A stretch of 64,000 nucleotides of DNA from assembly GCA_003254925.1 (NCBI GenBank), contig QANZ01038515.1:1-64000 (forward strand). Direction: 5' to 3'. The stretch comes from Chamaecrista fasciculata. Taxonomy: Eukaryota; Streptophyta; Magnoliopsida; Fabales; Fabaceae. A program made the translations under genes and the position numbers. How positions within the stretch are numbered: position 1 is the stretch's first letter; every line of letters begins with the position of its first letter. This document shows positions 32,401 to 42,592 of this stretch, one piece after another. Below the pieces are notes generated by a model. It was not told the origin of the DNA. It saw nothing but the letters and a program-made list of their open reading frames with translations, and did no database searches.

Positions 32401-35400
32401 GAAAATTCCTCTAATTTATAATTTTTCACTTTAGGGTAAATTTATATGGCTATCCTTCTTTCATACATTATCAAGCAAATCTACTCATTAGTAATTCTAC
32501 CACATGGTCTTTAAAATGGTTTATTTCAGGCAGTAGCTGAAATTGTCAAGGCATCAAAACGGGAAGCTTGCTTGTTGACCCCTCAAGCAGAGTCATTTGC
32601 TGTACATGTCAGGTCAATAATTTCCAGTGCAAAAGAACAAACAGAAGGTTAAAAATAGCAACCCTCCTATAATTGTTGTTTAAGTTCTTTTATAGAATTG
32701 ATATGGAATCTTGGATTGTTTTACTTGAATATATATTTGGTTCTGATCTTGAAGTTTAGGTTATAATAGAGTTGCAACAATAAAGGATGAAATTTCCTCT
32801 TTGTACAAATTTGATCTTTTGTGTTGGACTTTACCTATTTCAAGATCAAAATTTGTTTGTTTGTACTTCACAATATACATTTGTTTGATATAAATAGCCA
32901 AAGTGATAAAAATTTGAGACCTAGATATCCAAACCTTTGGAACCATCTTAATAAGCAACCACTATGGAACATTGAAAACCCAAATAATCAATGTGAACTA
33001 AGGGAAAACACTGAAAAGTAAAGCACATATATGAGGTAACCTGTTACCCAATGGTAGGACCTAATTATAAAAGGCCAAAGCACAATTTTGGCCCTTTATC
33101 TTTTGGTTAGTGTTGAAATTATATTTCATTGAATAATTCTAAATTGATAATACAATGGAGAGTGCATATAAATACACAAAGAAGACACCTAATACATTTA
33201 ATATTCAGCTCTCAACCACCTAACTAATATAGGAACCTAATACTAACCAACTAACATAGTAAATAAGGATTGACTAATTGATGACCTAATTCATGTTTCT
33301 CAACATCCCCCCTCAAGCTGAGGAGCTTGCATTGTAGACTTCGACAATAAAGGCCGAAAAGTGGATTTGTAGGACAAAAGTAATTATGGCTTGGGTTCTT
33401 GTTTGAGTCTCAGAGGCTCTCTTTATCACTAGAGCTTGTACTCCTTTTGGAAACCTCGAAGGTCATTAAATAGTGATGGCTTGTGTTCTTGTTGGAGTCT
33501 CAGGGGCTCTCTCTCTCTCTAGAGCGAGTACTTTTCTTGAAACCTCAGGGGCCATTAAAATAGTGATGACTTGTGTTCTTTTTTGAGTCTCAGGGGCTCT
33601 CTTCACTAGAGCTTGTACTCATCTTAGAACCTCAGAGGCCATTTAAAAAGGATTAAAGAAACAAAATATCAGTCAACAAGAAGCATGAGTCATCAACAAA
33701 ATGCAACAGAACCCTATCATCTTCAACAAAGTGGGTTCACTAATAGCTGCTAAAACCTCCAGATGTCAGTTGGGGGTCGCCAAAAATAGGTTGTTGACGG
33801 CGGCAAGAATGACCGGCGAGTAGTACGGTGGCTCACGCTCCTTCACGCGTCGGCGTGTGAAGAACGTGCGAAAATGTTTGTAAGGCGCGTGAGGCTCACG
33901 CGCCACCCTGTTGGACACCGGACTTCAGGAAATGGCCGTTCGGTGGCCTCTGTCTTCATCCCTGCCGGCGGTGACACATAACGGAAACTTTGAAAGTGGA
34001 CCTACTAAACCCTAACCTAGTTCACTCACTAAACAAAGAAAGACGGAGAAGAAATTTTAGATTTCAGAACTAGTGAGGAGAAAATTCATCCAGGATCAAA
34101 ATGCTCTGATACCATGTTGAAATTATATTTCATTGAATAATTCTAAATTGATAATACAATGGAGAGTGCATATAAATACACAAAGAAGACGCCTAATACA
34201 TTTAATATTCAGCTCTCAACCACCTAATTAATATAGGAACCTAATACTAACCAACTAACATAGTAAATAAGGTTTGACTAATTGATGATCTAATTCATGT
34301 TTCTCAACAGTTAGGTTGCAAATCAGCCCATTATCTTTCCTTTTCTTTTTTTTTTTTTTGCATTTTTGGTCTCACATCTTTGCAAGTCCCACCTCTATTT
34401 TGGTCCATCTTCCTCTGTTAATGTTGACGTGGCATGCTGATGTGGCGAGCTGAAGGATAAAGTGCAATTTTTGCTCCTTATCTTTGGAGTAAGTTGCGAT
34501 TTTAGTCCTATAGCTTTCCCAAAAGTTTCACTCATTGGTCTCAACGACTGAATGTAATCATATCTCTCTCGTTTTAAGCCAAGTTGTGACGAGTTTGGGG
34601 ACATAGGTTATTCTTGACGAGTCATTTTGTAGAAAGGCCTAACTCTCCCCAAAAGAGCTCTCATAGGGAGAGGGTTGCTCCATTATATATATAGTGTTAG
34701 AAGGCCCTTTAACTAAGCAATGTGGGACTTCAACACGCCCAACTCGGGCGTGAAGCCAACGGGTTATTCCCAGGGCAGCCCACAGTAAGGCTCAACCATC
34801 CCACATGCCCAGGCTCTGATACCATGTAGAAAGGCTTAACTCTCCCCAAAAGAGCTCTCATAGGGAGAGGGTTGCCCCATTATATATATAGTGTTAGAAG
34901 GCCCTTTAACTAAGCAATGTGGGACTTCAACACATTTCTTTGTCCAATTGGCGCCTCAGCAAACAAAGTCAAATTAGACTCTGACAATGAGCTGTTCGTT
35001 CCATGAGCAAAGTTTTTCATATCTCTCTCATTTCAAGTCTGATTACAACGAGTTCAGAGCTACATGTTACTTTTGATTAGTCATTTTTCTACCCAGTTGG
35101 GACCGTCAACAAATGAGATCAAATCGGGCCCAAAGTGGTTTTCCATGATTTTTCATTTTTTGGTTCCAGAACCTTTTTGGGGCCAAATTTGACCTCATTT
35201 GCTGATAGTCCCAACTGGATAGAGAAATGACTCATCAAGAGTTAACACATAACTCTTACCTTGTCACAATCGGACTTGAAATGAGAGAGATATGTCTAAC
35301 TTAGCTTTTTTTGCTGTGAAACGAGCGACCCACTTTTGGAGTTCAATTTGACCTTATTTACTGACGGCCCCAACTGGACAAAGAAAAGACTCGTTAAGAA

Positions 35401-38399
35401 TAACCCGTGGCTTAGAACTCGTTGCAATCGGACTTAAAACGAGAGATATGGCCACATTCAGTCACTGAGACCAATGAGTGAAAGTTTTGGAAAAAAATAT
35501 AGGGCCAAAAGAAAGATATAGAGCCAAAGTTGCAACTTACCTCAAAGATAAGGGACCAGAATTCCACTTTAGCCTTTAGCTTGCCACATCAGCATTAATG
35601 GAGGAAGAGGGACAGAAATGGAGGTTGGACTAACAGTGAAACCTTTTGCAAAGATGTGGGACCAAAAATGCCGAAAAAAAAAGATAATTGGCTGATTTGT
35701 AACCTGACCAAAAGATAAGGGACCTTAATTGCACTTTGGCATAATTACTAAAGTCAATATGATAGGAAAAAAAAAAGAAAAAAGTACTAGCTTTGGCATT
35801 TGGCTTACCCCTTCAACTAGGATGTTTCCAAAACAATGGTGGACGATTGTAATCTTCTGGAAATATGTGAATCATTTTAATGTCCTTGACCATGTCAATA
35901 GTATAAGTATATGAAGCCTTCTTCCCTATCAACTTGTACTAGATTATATTATATCTCTTTCTTGTTGTAATGGAGGTTTTTCTATTCTTCCTAATGGAAC
36001 TGATTTGTTTTTAGACCAGTGGGAGGCCATTTTATTCAAGTTGAATGATTTCAGAAGATATAGAAGAACAGTTGGTTCTATCGCTGGTTCATGTATTACT
36101 GCAACAACCCCCCTTCTAGCTTCATTGAAACAAGAGACTTGCATAGTAGCCTTGGACATAATTGAGGTACTTTATTGTTTAAATGCTTTTACACATCATT
36201 CCATTGTATAACAATTGATATATGAATAACAACTATATTATATATATCGTTTTTGTTGTATGAAGAATATTTGGTAGATAATGCACCAAGTTTTGGCACA
36301 GTTTTTCTTGAATAAACTATAATATAAGATATTTAAATTTTTTCTACTGTTCTGCGCAGCAATACTTTCCTATAAAAGGAAAATCATGAGAACTAAGATT
36401 CAAAATTGTATCAAGAAATTCAGAAGAAACTTGGAAGAAATAGATAACATTGAGGTTGAGAATCAAGAGAAAATTGTAAACTTTATTCTTCTGTTCTTAA
36501 GCAAGAGAAAATGAAAAGAACGAAGTACTAATTTTCAGACGTCGATGACCTTTAGCTTGTGTGGGTTTTTATGCTTGTGCTTATTCCAATGGCGTGCTTG
36601 AATGCATAGTACACTTCATTCTTGCAATGATAAGAAGACCAACTCGTCCTTTTGGCCATTTAGTGGCTTGCTGGACTCTTGTAAAAATTTTAAATATAGT
36701 ATTAGTGCGTTGGGTATTTACAGAATTTAGGTTAATAATATTTCCAAGGACATCTTAGTGTTATATGGCAGAAATTGACACAATGGATGCTATTCGCCTA
36801 GTGATTCTGGCATAGTTTTTTGGCCAAAAAAATGTGGCATATTATTTATTTATATGGTATGTCAAATATAATTTCTTTCAGGAAACTGAGAAACTCTATT
36901 CGTTTAATACAAAAGTAGCAGTAATGGGACTAATTTTGTCTCAAATTAATGTGCTAAGGTGATTTGAAAGTTGATTATCATTTCTCTAAACTGTGTAATT
37001 GACTTTATCTTTTCTGGTTTAAGGGTTGCATGTCAGCATTAGCAGAAGTTGAAGCAGCTTATAAACATGAAAGAGAAACGAAAGAAGCAATAGAAGAAAC
37101 CCTGGAGTTACAATCTTTGTATCAGCTGAAGGATACTGTGGATGCTTCTGGAGAAGGGACCGACGAAAACAGGCTGCTTCCTGCGATGAACAAAATATGG
37201 CCATTCTTCGTTACATGTATCCAGAACAAGAACCCAGTGGTGAGCAATTCTTCTCTCATGCACACTTGTCTACTCGAAATTGAAGTTCCATTTCTGCTTT
37301 CCTTATGAGATGTGACTTGATTATCCGAGTTTTATCAATCTTGCAATTCTCTTAACAAAATTTTCACCTCACCACAAAACTAACTACATGTTAACTATGA
37401 GCTTGAGTTATACGATCCATTTCCCATTACTGTTTTGTGAGTACTATAAAGCACTGACGCCTCATTTTGAGAGTGTTGCCGTATCGGACACAGATGACAC
37501 AATAGGACACATGTTTGAGTAAAAATTTAAAATAACTTTTTTCATGGCTTTGACACAGTGAAAAATAGAAAAAATTGATATATGACATATTTCATGAATT
37601 TTAAGTGTCTCTTTATTTCTTGTATACTATTTGAATTACAAAATACATACACATAAATGCTGTGTCATGTCATGTAATTATAAAAATTTAGGGTGTTCAT
37701 ATCGTGTCACGTATCTGTATCAATGTCTATGCTTCATAAGTTGAGCATATCTCATGTTGGCAGGCTGTTCGGAGATGTTTGAAGGCTGTCAGTAGAGTAG
37801 TGCAAATCTGTGGAGGAGATTTCTTCACGCGTCGTTTCCACACTGATGGGAGACACTTTTGGAAACTTCTAACCATATCGCCATTTCACAAAAAGACCAA
37901 CTTCAAAGATGAGAAGATGCCCTTACAACTCCCTTATAGAAGCAGTTCCATAACTTCAGAAGATTCATTGGCTGAGAGTTCCAGTCTCAAAGTTCAAAGT
38001 TCAGTGATGAATATGGTTGCTGATTTGTGCCTTAATAAGAGGAGTGCCTCAGCATTAGAGCTTGTTCTGAAGAAGGTAAGCGGCCTAATTGTAGGAATAG
38101 CATGTAGTGGGGTTGTTGGACTTCGTGATGCTTCTCTGAATGCCCTTCGTGGGCTTGCATCAATTGATCCTGATCTTGTATGGCTTCTTTTAGCTGATGT
38201 TTACTACACCGTAAGGAAGACCGAAATGTCGGCCCCACCGAGATCAGAATTACCAGAGATATCTGAAATTCTTCCTCTTCCCTCATCTCCTAAAGAGTAC
38301 CTATATGTGCAGTATGGAGGCCAGAGTTATGGTTTTGACATAGACTTAGCCTCTGTGGAGTTTGTTTTCTCAAAACTTTATTCTCAGGATTTTCAGTAA
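23477..38399 (+). CDS. TTI1: TELO2-interacting protein 1 homologue (TTI1)
   Basis: TTI1 is the HEAT/ARM-repeat scaffold of the TEL2-TTI1-TTI2 (TTT) complex, which with HSP90/R2TP stabilises PIKK kinases (TOR, ATM, ATR). Exons: 23477-23697, 24467-24665, 25931-26236, 26545-26634, 26890-27363, 27468-27575, 28875-29005, 29093-29222, 29449-29809, 29921-30447, 30539-30718, 30797-30955, 31326-31400, 32530-32647, 36015-36166, 37024-37239, 37764-38399. All borders are GT-AG and phases agree, giving 1360 aa, close to other plant TTI1 proteins. Identification rests on the C-terminal helical repeats (LRDASLNALRGLASIDPDLV, matching the conserved end of human TTI1) and a plant-type C-terminus (PSSPKEYLYVQYGGQSYGF). 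No frameshift or stop is seen. Intron 14 (3.4 kb) hosts nested transposons and intron 1 a SINE. A 71-N gap lies in intron 6. Convergent with the myosin gene. Confidence 0.9.
23975..24128 (-). mobile_element. SINE in TTI1 intron 1 with 17-bp target duplication
   Basis: ACCATGCTTGTGGTTTT flanks the insert perfectly at 23975-23991 and 24112-24128. The insert (23992-24111, about 120 bp) is on the minus strand: a poly-T tract on the left is its A tail, and its complement carries a B-box-like GTTTGATCCC near the other end and CCCGAATGGGATTAGT, shared with the SINE at about 15440-15658. It is shorter than that copy, so it is probably 5'-truncated or a different subfamily. Confidence 0.8.
27780..28000. 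repeat. Dispersed LTR-like repeat in TTI1 intron 6
   Basis: Diverged counterpart of 16740-16960 in the same phrase order (GGATTTGATATTCAGTTTAG, CTTGGATAAGGATAG, CACATTATCAATAATATTAA). Borders not defined. Confidence 0.4.
28271..28341. other. Assembly gap (71 N) in TTI1 intron 6
   Basis: A run of N interrupts the intron between exons 6 and 7. The flanking exons remain in phase, so no coding exon need be missing, although a small phase-neutral exon cannot be excluded. Confidence 0.95.
33106..34314 (-). mobile_element. 1.2-kb non-autonomous LTR retrotransposon (TRIM-like), 5-bp target duplication
   Basis: Two 195-bp direct repeats, 33111-33305 and 34115-34309, begin TGTTGAAATT, end TTCTCAACA and differ at about 4 positions. 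GTTAG flanks the element at 33106-33110 and 34310-34314. A complement of the initiator tRNA-Met primer site (GCTCTGATACCAT) abuts the right LTR, and a complemented polypurine tract (TCCCCCCTCAAG) abuts the left, so it is oriented to the minus strand, antisense to TTI1. The 809-bp interior encodes no gag or pol that I can see; it has three tandem units of about 90 bp and a GC-rich core (33780-33990). Confidence 0.9.
33386..33655. repeat. Three tandem units of about 90 bp inside the 1.2-kb LTR element
   Basis: Each unit runs CTTG(T/G)GTTCTTGTTTGAGTC, then TCAGGGGCTCTCT, then ACTAGAGCTTGTACTC, then AACCTCAGAGGCCATTAAA. Unit lengths vary slightly through a CT microsatellite in the middle unit. 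Confidence 0.75.
34623..34937 (-). mobile_element. 305-bp miniature LTR retrotransposon (SMART/TRIM-like)
   Basis: Direct repeats of 108 bp at 34628-34735 and 34825-34932 begin TGTAGAAAGG, end GACTTCAACA and differ at 2 positions. CATTT target duplications lie at 34623-34627 and 34933-34937. The interior is only 89 bp and ends with a complemented tRNA-Met primer site (GCTCTGATACCA) directly against the right LTR, so the element is on the minus strand. No coding capacity. It interrupts the left arm of the surrounding foldback element. Confidence 0.9.
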
Positions 38400-39006
38400 G
38401 CCACATATGTAGTTAAGATCTCAATTTTCTGATATAAAATGCCCCGCTCTCTCTCTCCCTTTCTCTACATCGTTTATGAACCGAAAGCTTATAAATGAAA
38501 GCTTTAATCAATGAAAATGTAATATTGATCAGTGTTATTCAATGAGAAATGAGTACAATGGGTGCTCAATTTATAGAGCATCAACAATGAAGGAAATGAG
38601 AACTAACTAGACTAAAACTAACTAACCAATCTAACTAATTCACACTATGACACTAATATCAGTTAACTAACTAACCAATTTTATAATAAACTACAATTGA
38701 AACACTAAACTTACATTACACTTGCCCAAGTATTTTGCCCAAGTGTCAAGTTTAACTTGGAATTGGTGATAACCAAACCAACTTGGAAACTAGAAAATGA
38801 ATAGAAAAAAAAAAAATTCAAACTCCATCTTTAATAGAATTCAACAAACCAGAAAGAAAAAAAAATGTTAGAAACAGAAAAAATATAAAACAGAAATTCC
38901 AAAACTCATAAAACTAGTAAACTATCTTCCAAATGCATCTAACTACCAAGCTAATCTTCAAGAAAACTTCTCCATCAAGATTCATCAAGAACTTACAAAA
39001 TATCAA

Positions 39007-39300
39007 TCTTCGGATCCTGCAAACTCTGTAACAGTTTGCAATTTCATAAACTTCTCCATCTCAGTCTTGAACATTTGTGAGAAACATTCAGTCATATCTG
39101 TTACAGCAAGTGCAGTAACTTTACCACCATCTTGCTTTGCAAGATCATCATACTGGTTCTTTCCTCCATGTCCTCCATTCTTTTTAAACTCCTTGTACCA
39201 TTCTAGATATCGATGTAATTTGAAACAACCATCCTTTGAGTGCCCTGATGCATTACAGTGTTCACAAGTTGCCTTCTTACCATCTTTTCTATTCGTCTGA
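39007..39300 (-). pseudogene. Copia-type gag fragment with CCHC zinc knuckle
   Basis: Minus-strand reading gives TNRKDGKKATCEHCNASGHS and onward. The spacing C-x2-C-x4-H-x4-C (plus coordinates 39225-39266) is the retroviral-type zinc knuckle that binds template RNA in gag nucleocapsids. Upstream (39301-39650) the same reading direction gives gag-like sequence interrupted by stops. The frame ends with a stop near 39010 and no protease follows. Probably non-functional. Confidence 0.75.
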
Positions 39301-40252
39301 ACAACAACAATTTATGAATGATTAGTAAAAGAAAACTTCACTAGTTTCTCTTTCTCAACTCGCATAACTATGGAGTAAGCCTTGTTAACCTCTGGTAACG
39401 AGTCCATTGCTAAAATCTGACTTCTAATAAAATCAAATGAGTCATTAAGACCCATCAAGAATTGAGTTTACCTCATCGAAGACTCCCTCTGTCCAAGTCT
39501 CTCATTAATGGTGCAAGTGGGTGAAGTTAGAAAATACATGAAAGAACCAGAAAAGGTCTTGGCAATAGAATTAACTAATCAAGACTTCACCATAGCATCT
39601 GTTCTTCCACAACTTCAACCCAATTGGGTCCAATGGCACTTGTAATGTACCATCAACTAATCCAAGCTTCTCTTTCGACTCTAATGCAATGTGAACAAAA
39701 GTACTCCATTCCAAGAAGTGAAGAAGCAAGAACCATTATCGGCTGATCACTCGTGTGAAGCGCCCAAGAAAATTGCTCAAGTCGAGCAGCCAATGCAGCT
39801 TACTGCATCAAAAGAAATATCCCTCTAGTTCCTTGTGACGATGACCACGTCCCACCATTTTCTTTCCTAGATGCCATTCGTCCTTTAACTCTTCTGAAAT
39901 AAAAACGGATCTGATACCATCAATAGAAAGCTTAGAAATGAAAGCTTTACTAAATGAAAATATAATATTAATCAGTGTTATTCAATGAGACAGGTGTGTG
40001 CACAATTGGGTCAACCTGACCGAACGATCGATTTCGGTTTCATTTTCTAGAAACAGTCGGTCTAATCAGGTTATCAGAATGACCCGCCCAAACCCAATTT
40101 AACTCGACTCGAACTGATTGAAACAAAAGAAAAGAAAAATATGTCTTGGGTTTGATAAATCTTCCAAAGTAAGTTTCTCACTTTTCAAAGTTACACGCCT
40201 GCACCATTCTCACAACTCAGTATCAGTCTAATACCTACTCACTAGGCTATTG

Positions 40253-41563
40253 GACTTTAAAGAGCAAACCCCCTTTTTGGTCCCTCAATTGTTACTGAGT
40301 CGAGGAATCGGTCCCTCAATTGTGGGAAATCACAACTCAGTCCCTCTATTGTACAATCCCGTTTACGTTTTGGTCCCTCACATCTGGTCCGTTTGTGATA
40401 GAGGTGTTAAGTGATGACGTGTCACCGTTATCTGCTTAGGTGGCTGTTATCTGCTGAGTTGGCATCCAAATTATATATCCTACTCATTTTTCATTTTACA
40501 CCTCATACAAAAGGACTTGTATGCAACATATTGTAAAATTACAACATCAGAAACACAAAAAACACCAAGGGCCATTATGAAATTTTCACACTCTCCTCTT
40601 CTTCATCTTCTTCTTCAACTTCCTTCCCAGAATCTGATTCCTCCTCTTCTTCTTCGATTTCTCCTCCCATCTTCCATTAATACTATTAATCTTAGCTTTA
40701 ACCCCTCTATTATTATTCAACTCACACATTCATCTTAGGCCCCACCCCACCAACACCGCCGCAGATATTCACGCCATCACCATTATCTTGCTCTGTGCCT
40801 GCAGAAACTTTTGGATCGGGAGATTGTTTTCTGCAAAAACCCATTCTTGTCACAAAAAAAGTCTTTCTCTCTTCTCGATTCTTCTTATTCTTTTCTCACT
40901 CGTCACCTGCTTCGTCGCTTCGTCGGAGTGGATCTGATTTCCATTTTGTAAGTTGATCTACTTCTCTCTTTCTCGAATTTGTTCTTGTTGTGGTTCGTTT
41001 GCTTGATTTATCGACACTTCAACTGAAATGTTAGATCTGAATGCTATAATGGGTTCCATTTGTAATTTTAAGTACGTTCGTTTGCTTGAATCTGGTTGTT
41101 TTGTTTAGTTATGTGAATTTTGCCGCGTTCTGCAACTTTTCTTTTTTGAGAGAGTTTGGCGGAGGAGAAGATGAAAGTGGTGCCGAGGCAGTGGAGATCA
41201 GACTTCGAGAAGTGGAAAGTGGACAGCGAGGGAGTTGGGGAAGGAAGAGGTGTTGGGGAGGAAAGGGTTGAGAACTTGATGTTGCAGAGAGAGACAAGGG
41301 GAAGGATCGCCTTTTTGGTCCCTCAATTGTTACTGAGTCGAGGATTTGGTCCCTCAACTAAGCATTTAACGGCCACCTAAGCAGATAACGGTGACACGTC
41401 ATCACTTAACACCTCTATCACTAACGGACCAGACGTGAGGGACCAAAACGTAAACGGGAATGTACAATTGAGGGACTGAGTTGTAGTTTCCCACAATTGA
41501 GGGACCGATTCCTCGACTCAGTAACAATTGAGGGACCAAAAAGGGGGTTTGCTCGACTTTAAA
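40253..41563. mobile_element. Pack-MULE-like element, 9-bp target duplication, captured sequence inside
   Basis: GACTTTAAA flanks the element perfectly (40253-40261 and 41555-41563). Ends GAGCAAACCCCCTTTTTGGT are inverted, and the terminal repeats extend about 210-240 bp (CTCAATTGTTACTGAGTCGA, then ACGTGTCACCGTTATCTGC). The roughly 740-bp interior is non-repetitive and looks like the start of a host gene: a CT-rich leader, GCTTCGTCGGAGTGGATCTG, a consensus donor GTAAGT near 40950 and a GA-rich short open frame (41156-41300). The source gene is not recognised. Confidence 0.75.
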
Positions 41564-42039
41564 AAATATTTGAGCAAACTCTCTTTTTGGTCTCTCAATT
41601 GTTACTGAGTCGAAGAATCGGTCCCTCAATTGTGGGAAACTACAACTCAGTCCCTCAATAGTACAATCCCGTTTACGTTTTGGTCCCTCACGTCTGGTCC
41701 GTTAGTGATAGAGGTGTTAAGTGATGACGTGTCACCGTTATCTCCTTAGGTGGCCGTTAAATGCTTGGTTGAGGGACCAAAGCCTCGACTCAGTAACAAT
41801 TGAGGGACCAAAAAGGGGGTTTGCTCAAATTAGTATCCAACTCATTTCCACTTGACACCTCATTAAAACTACTCTCTTGCAATTTGGTCCCAAAACCCCT
41901 AAATTCCCTAAAACTTTTTTTTAATCCTCTTATTCATCTTTTTTATCTTCTTCATTCATTTTAGTCCCAAATGCTAAAAATAAAATTGTAAAGTATCCCA
42001 AAACCCTTCCAAACATTCCAATTTAGTCCTTAAATGTAT

Positions 42040-42292
42040 TAAAAACCCTAAAACTTAAGCCCCAAACTCTAAACCCTAAACCCTAAAATCCTAAACTCTA
42101 AACCCTAAAACCCTAAACCCTAAAACCCTAAATTCCTAAAATTGTAAAGTGTCCCAAAACTCTTCCAAACATTCCAATTTAGTCCTTAAAAGTATTAAAA
42201 ACCCTAAAATCCTAAAACCCTAAACTCTAAAACCCTAAACCCTAAAATCTAAAACCCTAAACCCCTAAACCCTAAATCCTAAACCCCTAAAA
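42040..42292. repeat. Degenerate CCCTAAA (telomere-like) repeats
   Basis: Many copies of AACCCTAAA with one- to two-base variation in two clusters (42040-42140 and 42195-42292), separated by element sequence. A short complementary TTTAGGGTTTAGGG tract lies at 43168-43195 in the other arm of the palindrome. Confidence 0.75.
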
Positions 42293-42479
42293 AAACTACT
42301 CTCTTGCAATTTGGTCCCTAAATCCTACTTTCCTCTTCATCTTTCATCATCTTTCATCATCTTCATCTTCTCATCCACTCCAAACCCCAAACCACAAAAC
42401 CCTAAAACTACACAACCAGAAATCACCAAAGATTACACAAGTTTCATCAATTCATCAATTCTTGATTAAAAAAAATTAG

Positions 42480-42592
42480 TTCATCATCAGTTCATATCAT
42501 CATCATCATCATTCATCAGTTCATCATCCAAAAATTAAAAAAAAAAAAAGTTCATCATCAGTTCATATCATCATCATCATCATCATCATCCT
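42480..42592. repeat. CAT/ATC microsatellite
   Basis: Two CATCATCATC runs separated by an A-rich stretch and the repeated phrase AGTTCATCATCAGTTCATAT. Confidence 0.85.

Larger units (their letters stand above)
33071..35741. mobile_element. Foldback element in TTI1 intron 14, invaded by two LTR elements
   Basis: The left end GGCCAAAGCACAATTTTGGC (33073) and the complement of the right end GCCAAAGTGCAATTAAGGTC (35740) are inverted. Deeper arms also pair: GTTGCAAATCAGCCCATTAT at 34315, TGACGTGGCATGCTGATGTG near 34424 and the ATATCTCTCTCGTTTTAAG stretch. Removing the 1.2-kb element (33111-34309) and the 305-bp element (34628-34932) leaves about 1.15 kb of palindrome. Flanks TAATTATAA / TAATTACTA could be a worn 9-bp duplication. 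No ORF of note. Confidence 0.75.

Noticed and set aside
33770..34000. GC-rich gene fragment inside the 1.2-kb LTR element
   Set aside because: No open frame or recognisable protein; similar sequence in the second LTR element suggests a structural core instead of a captured gene.
42040..42292. True interstitial telomere or chromosome-end fusion
   Set aside because: The repeats are degenerate, short, embedded in a MULE-like palindrome and have a small inverted counterpart, so they belong to the element.
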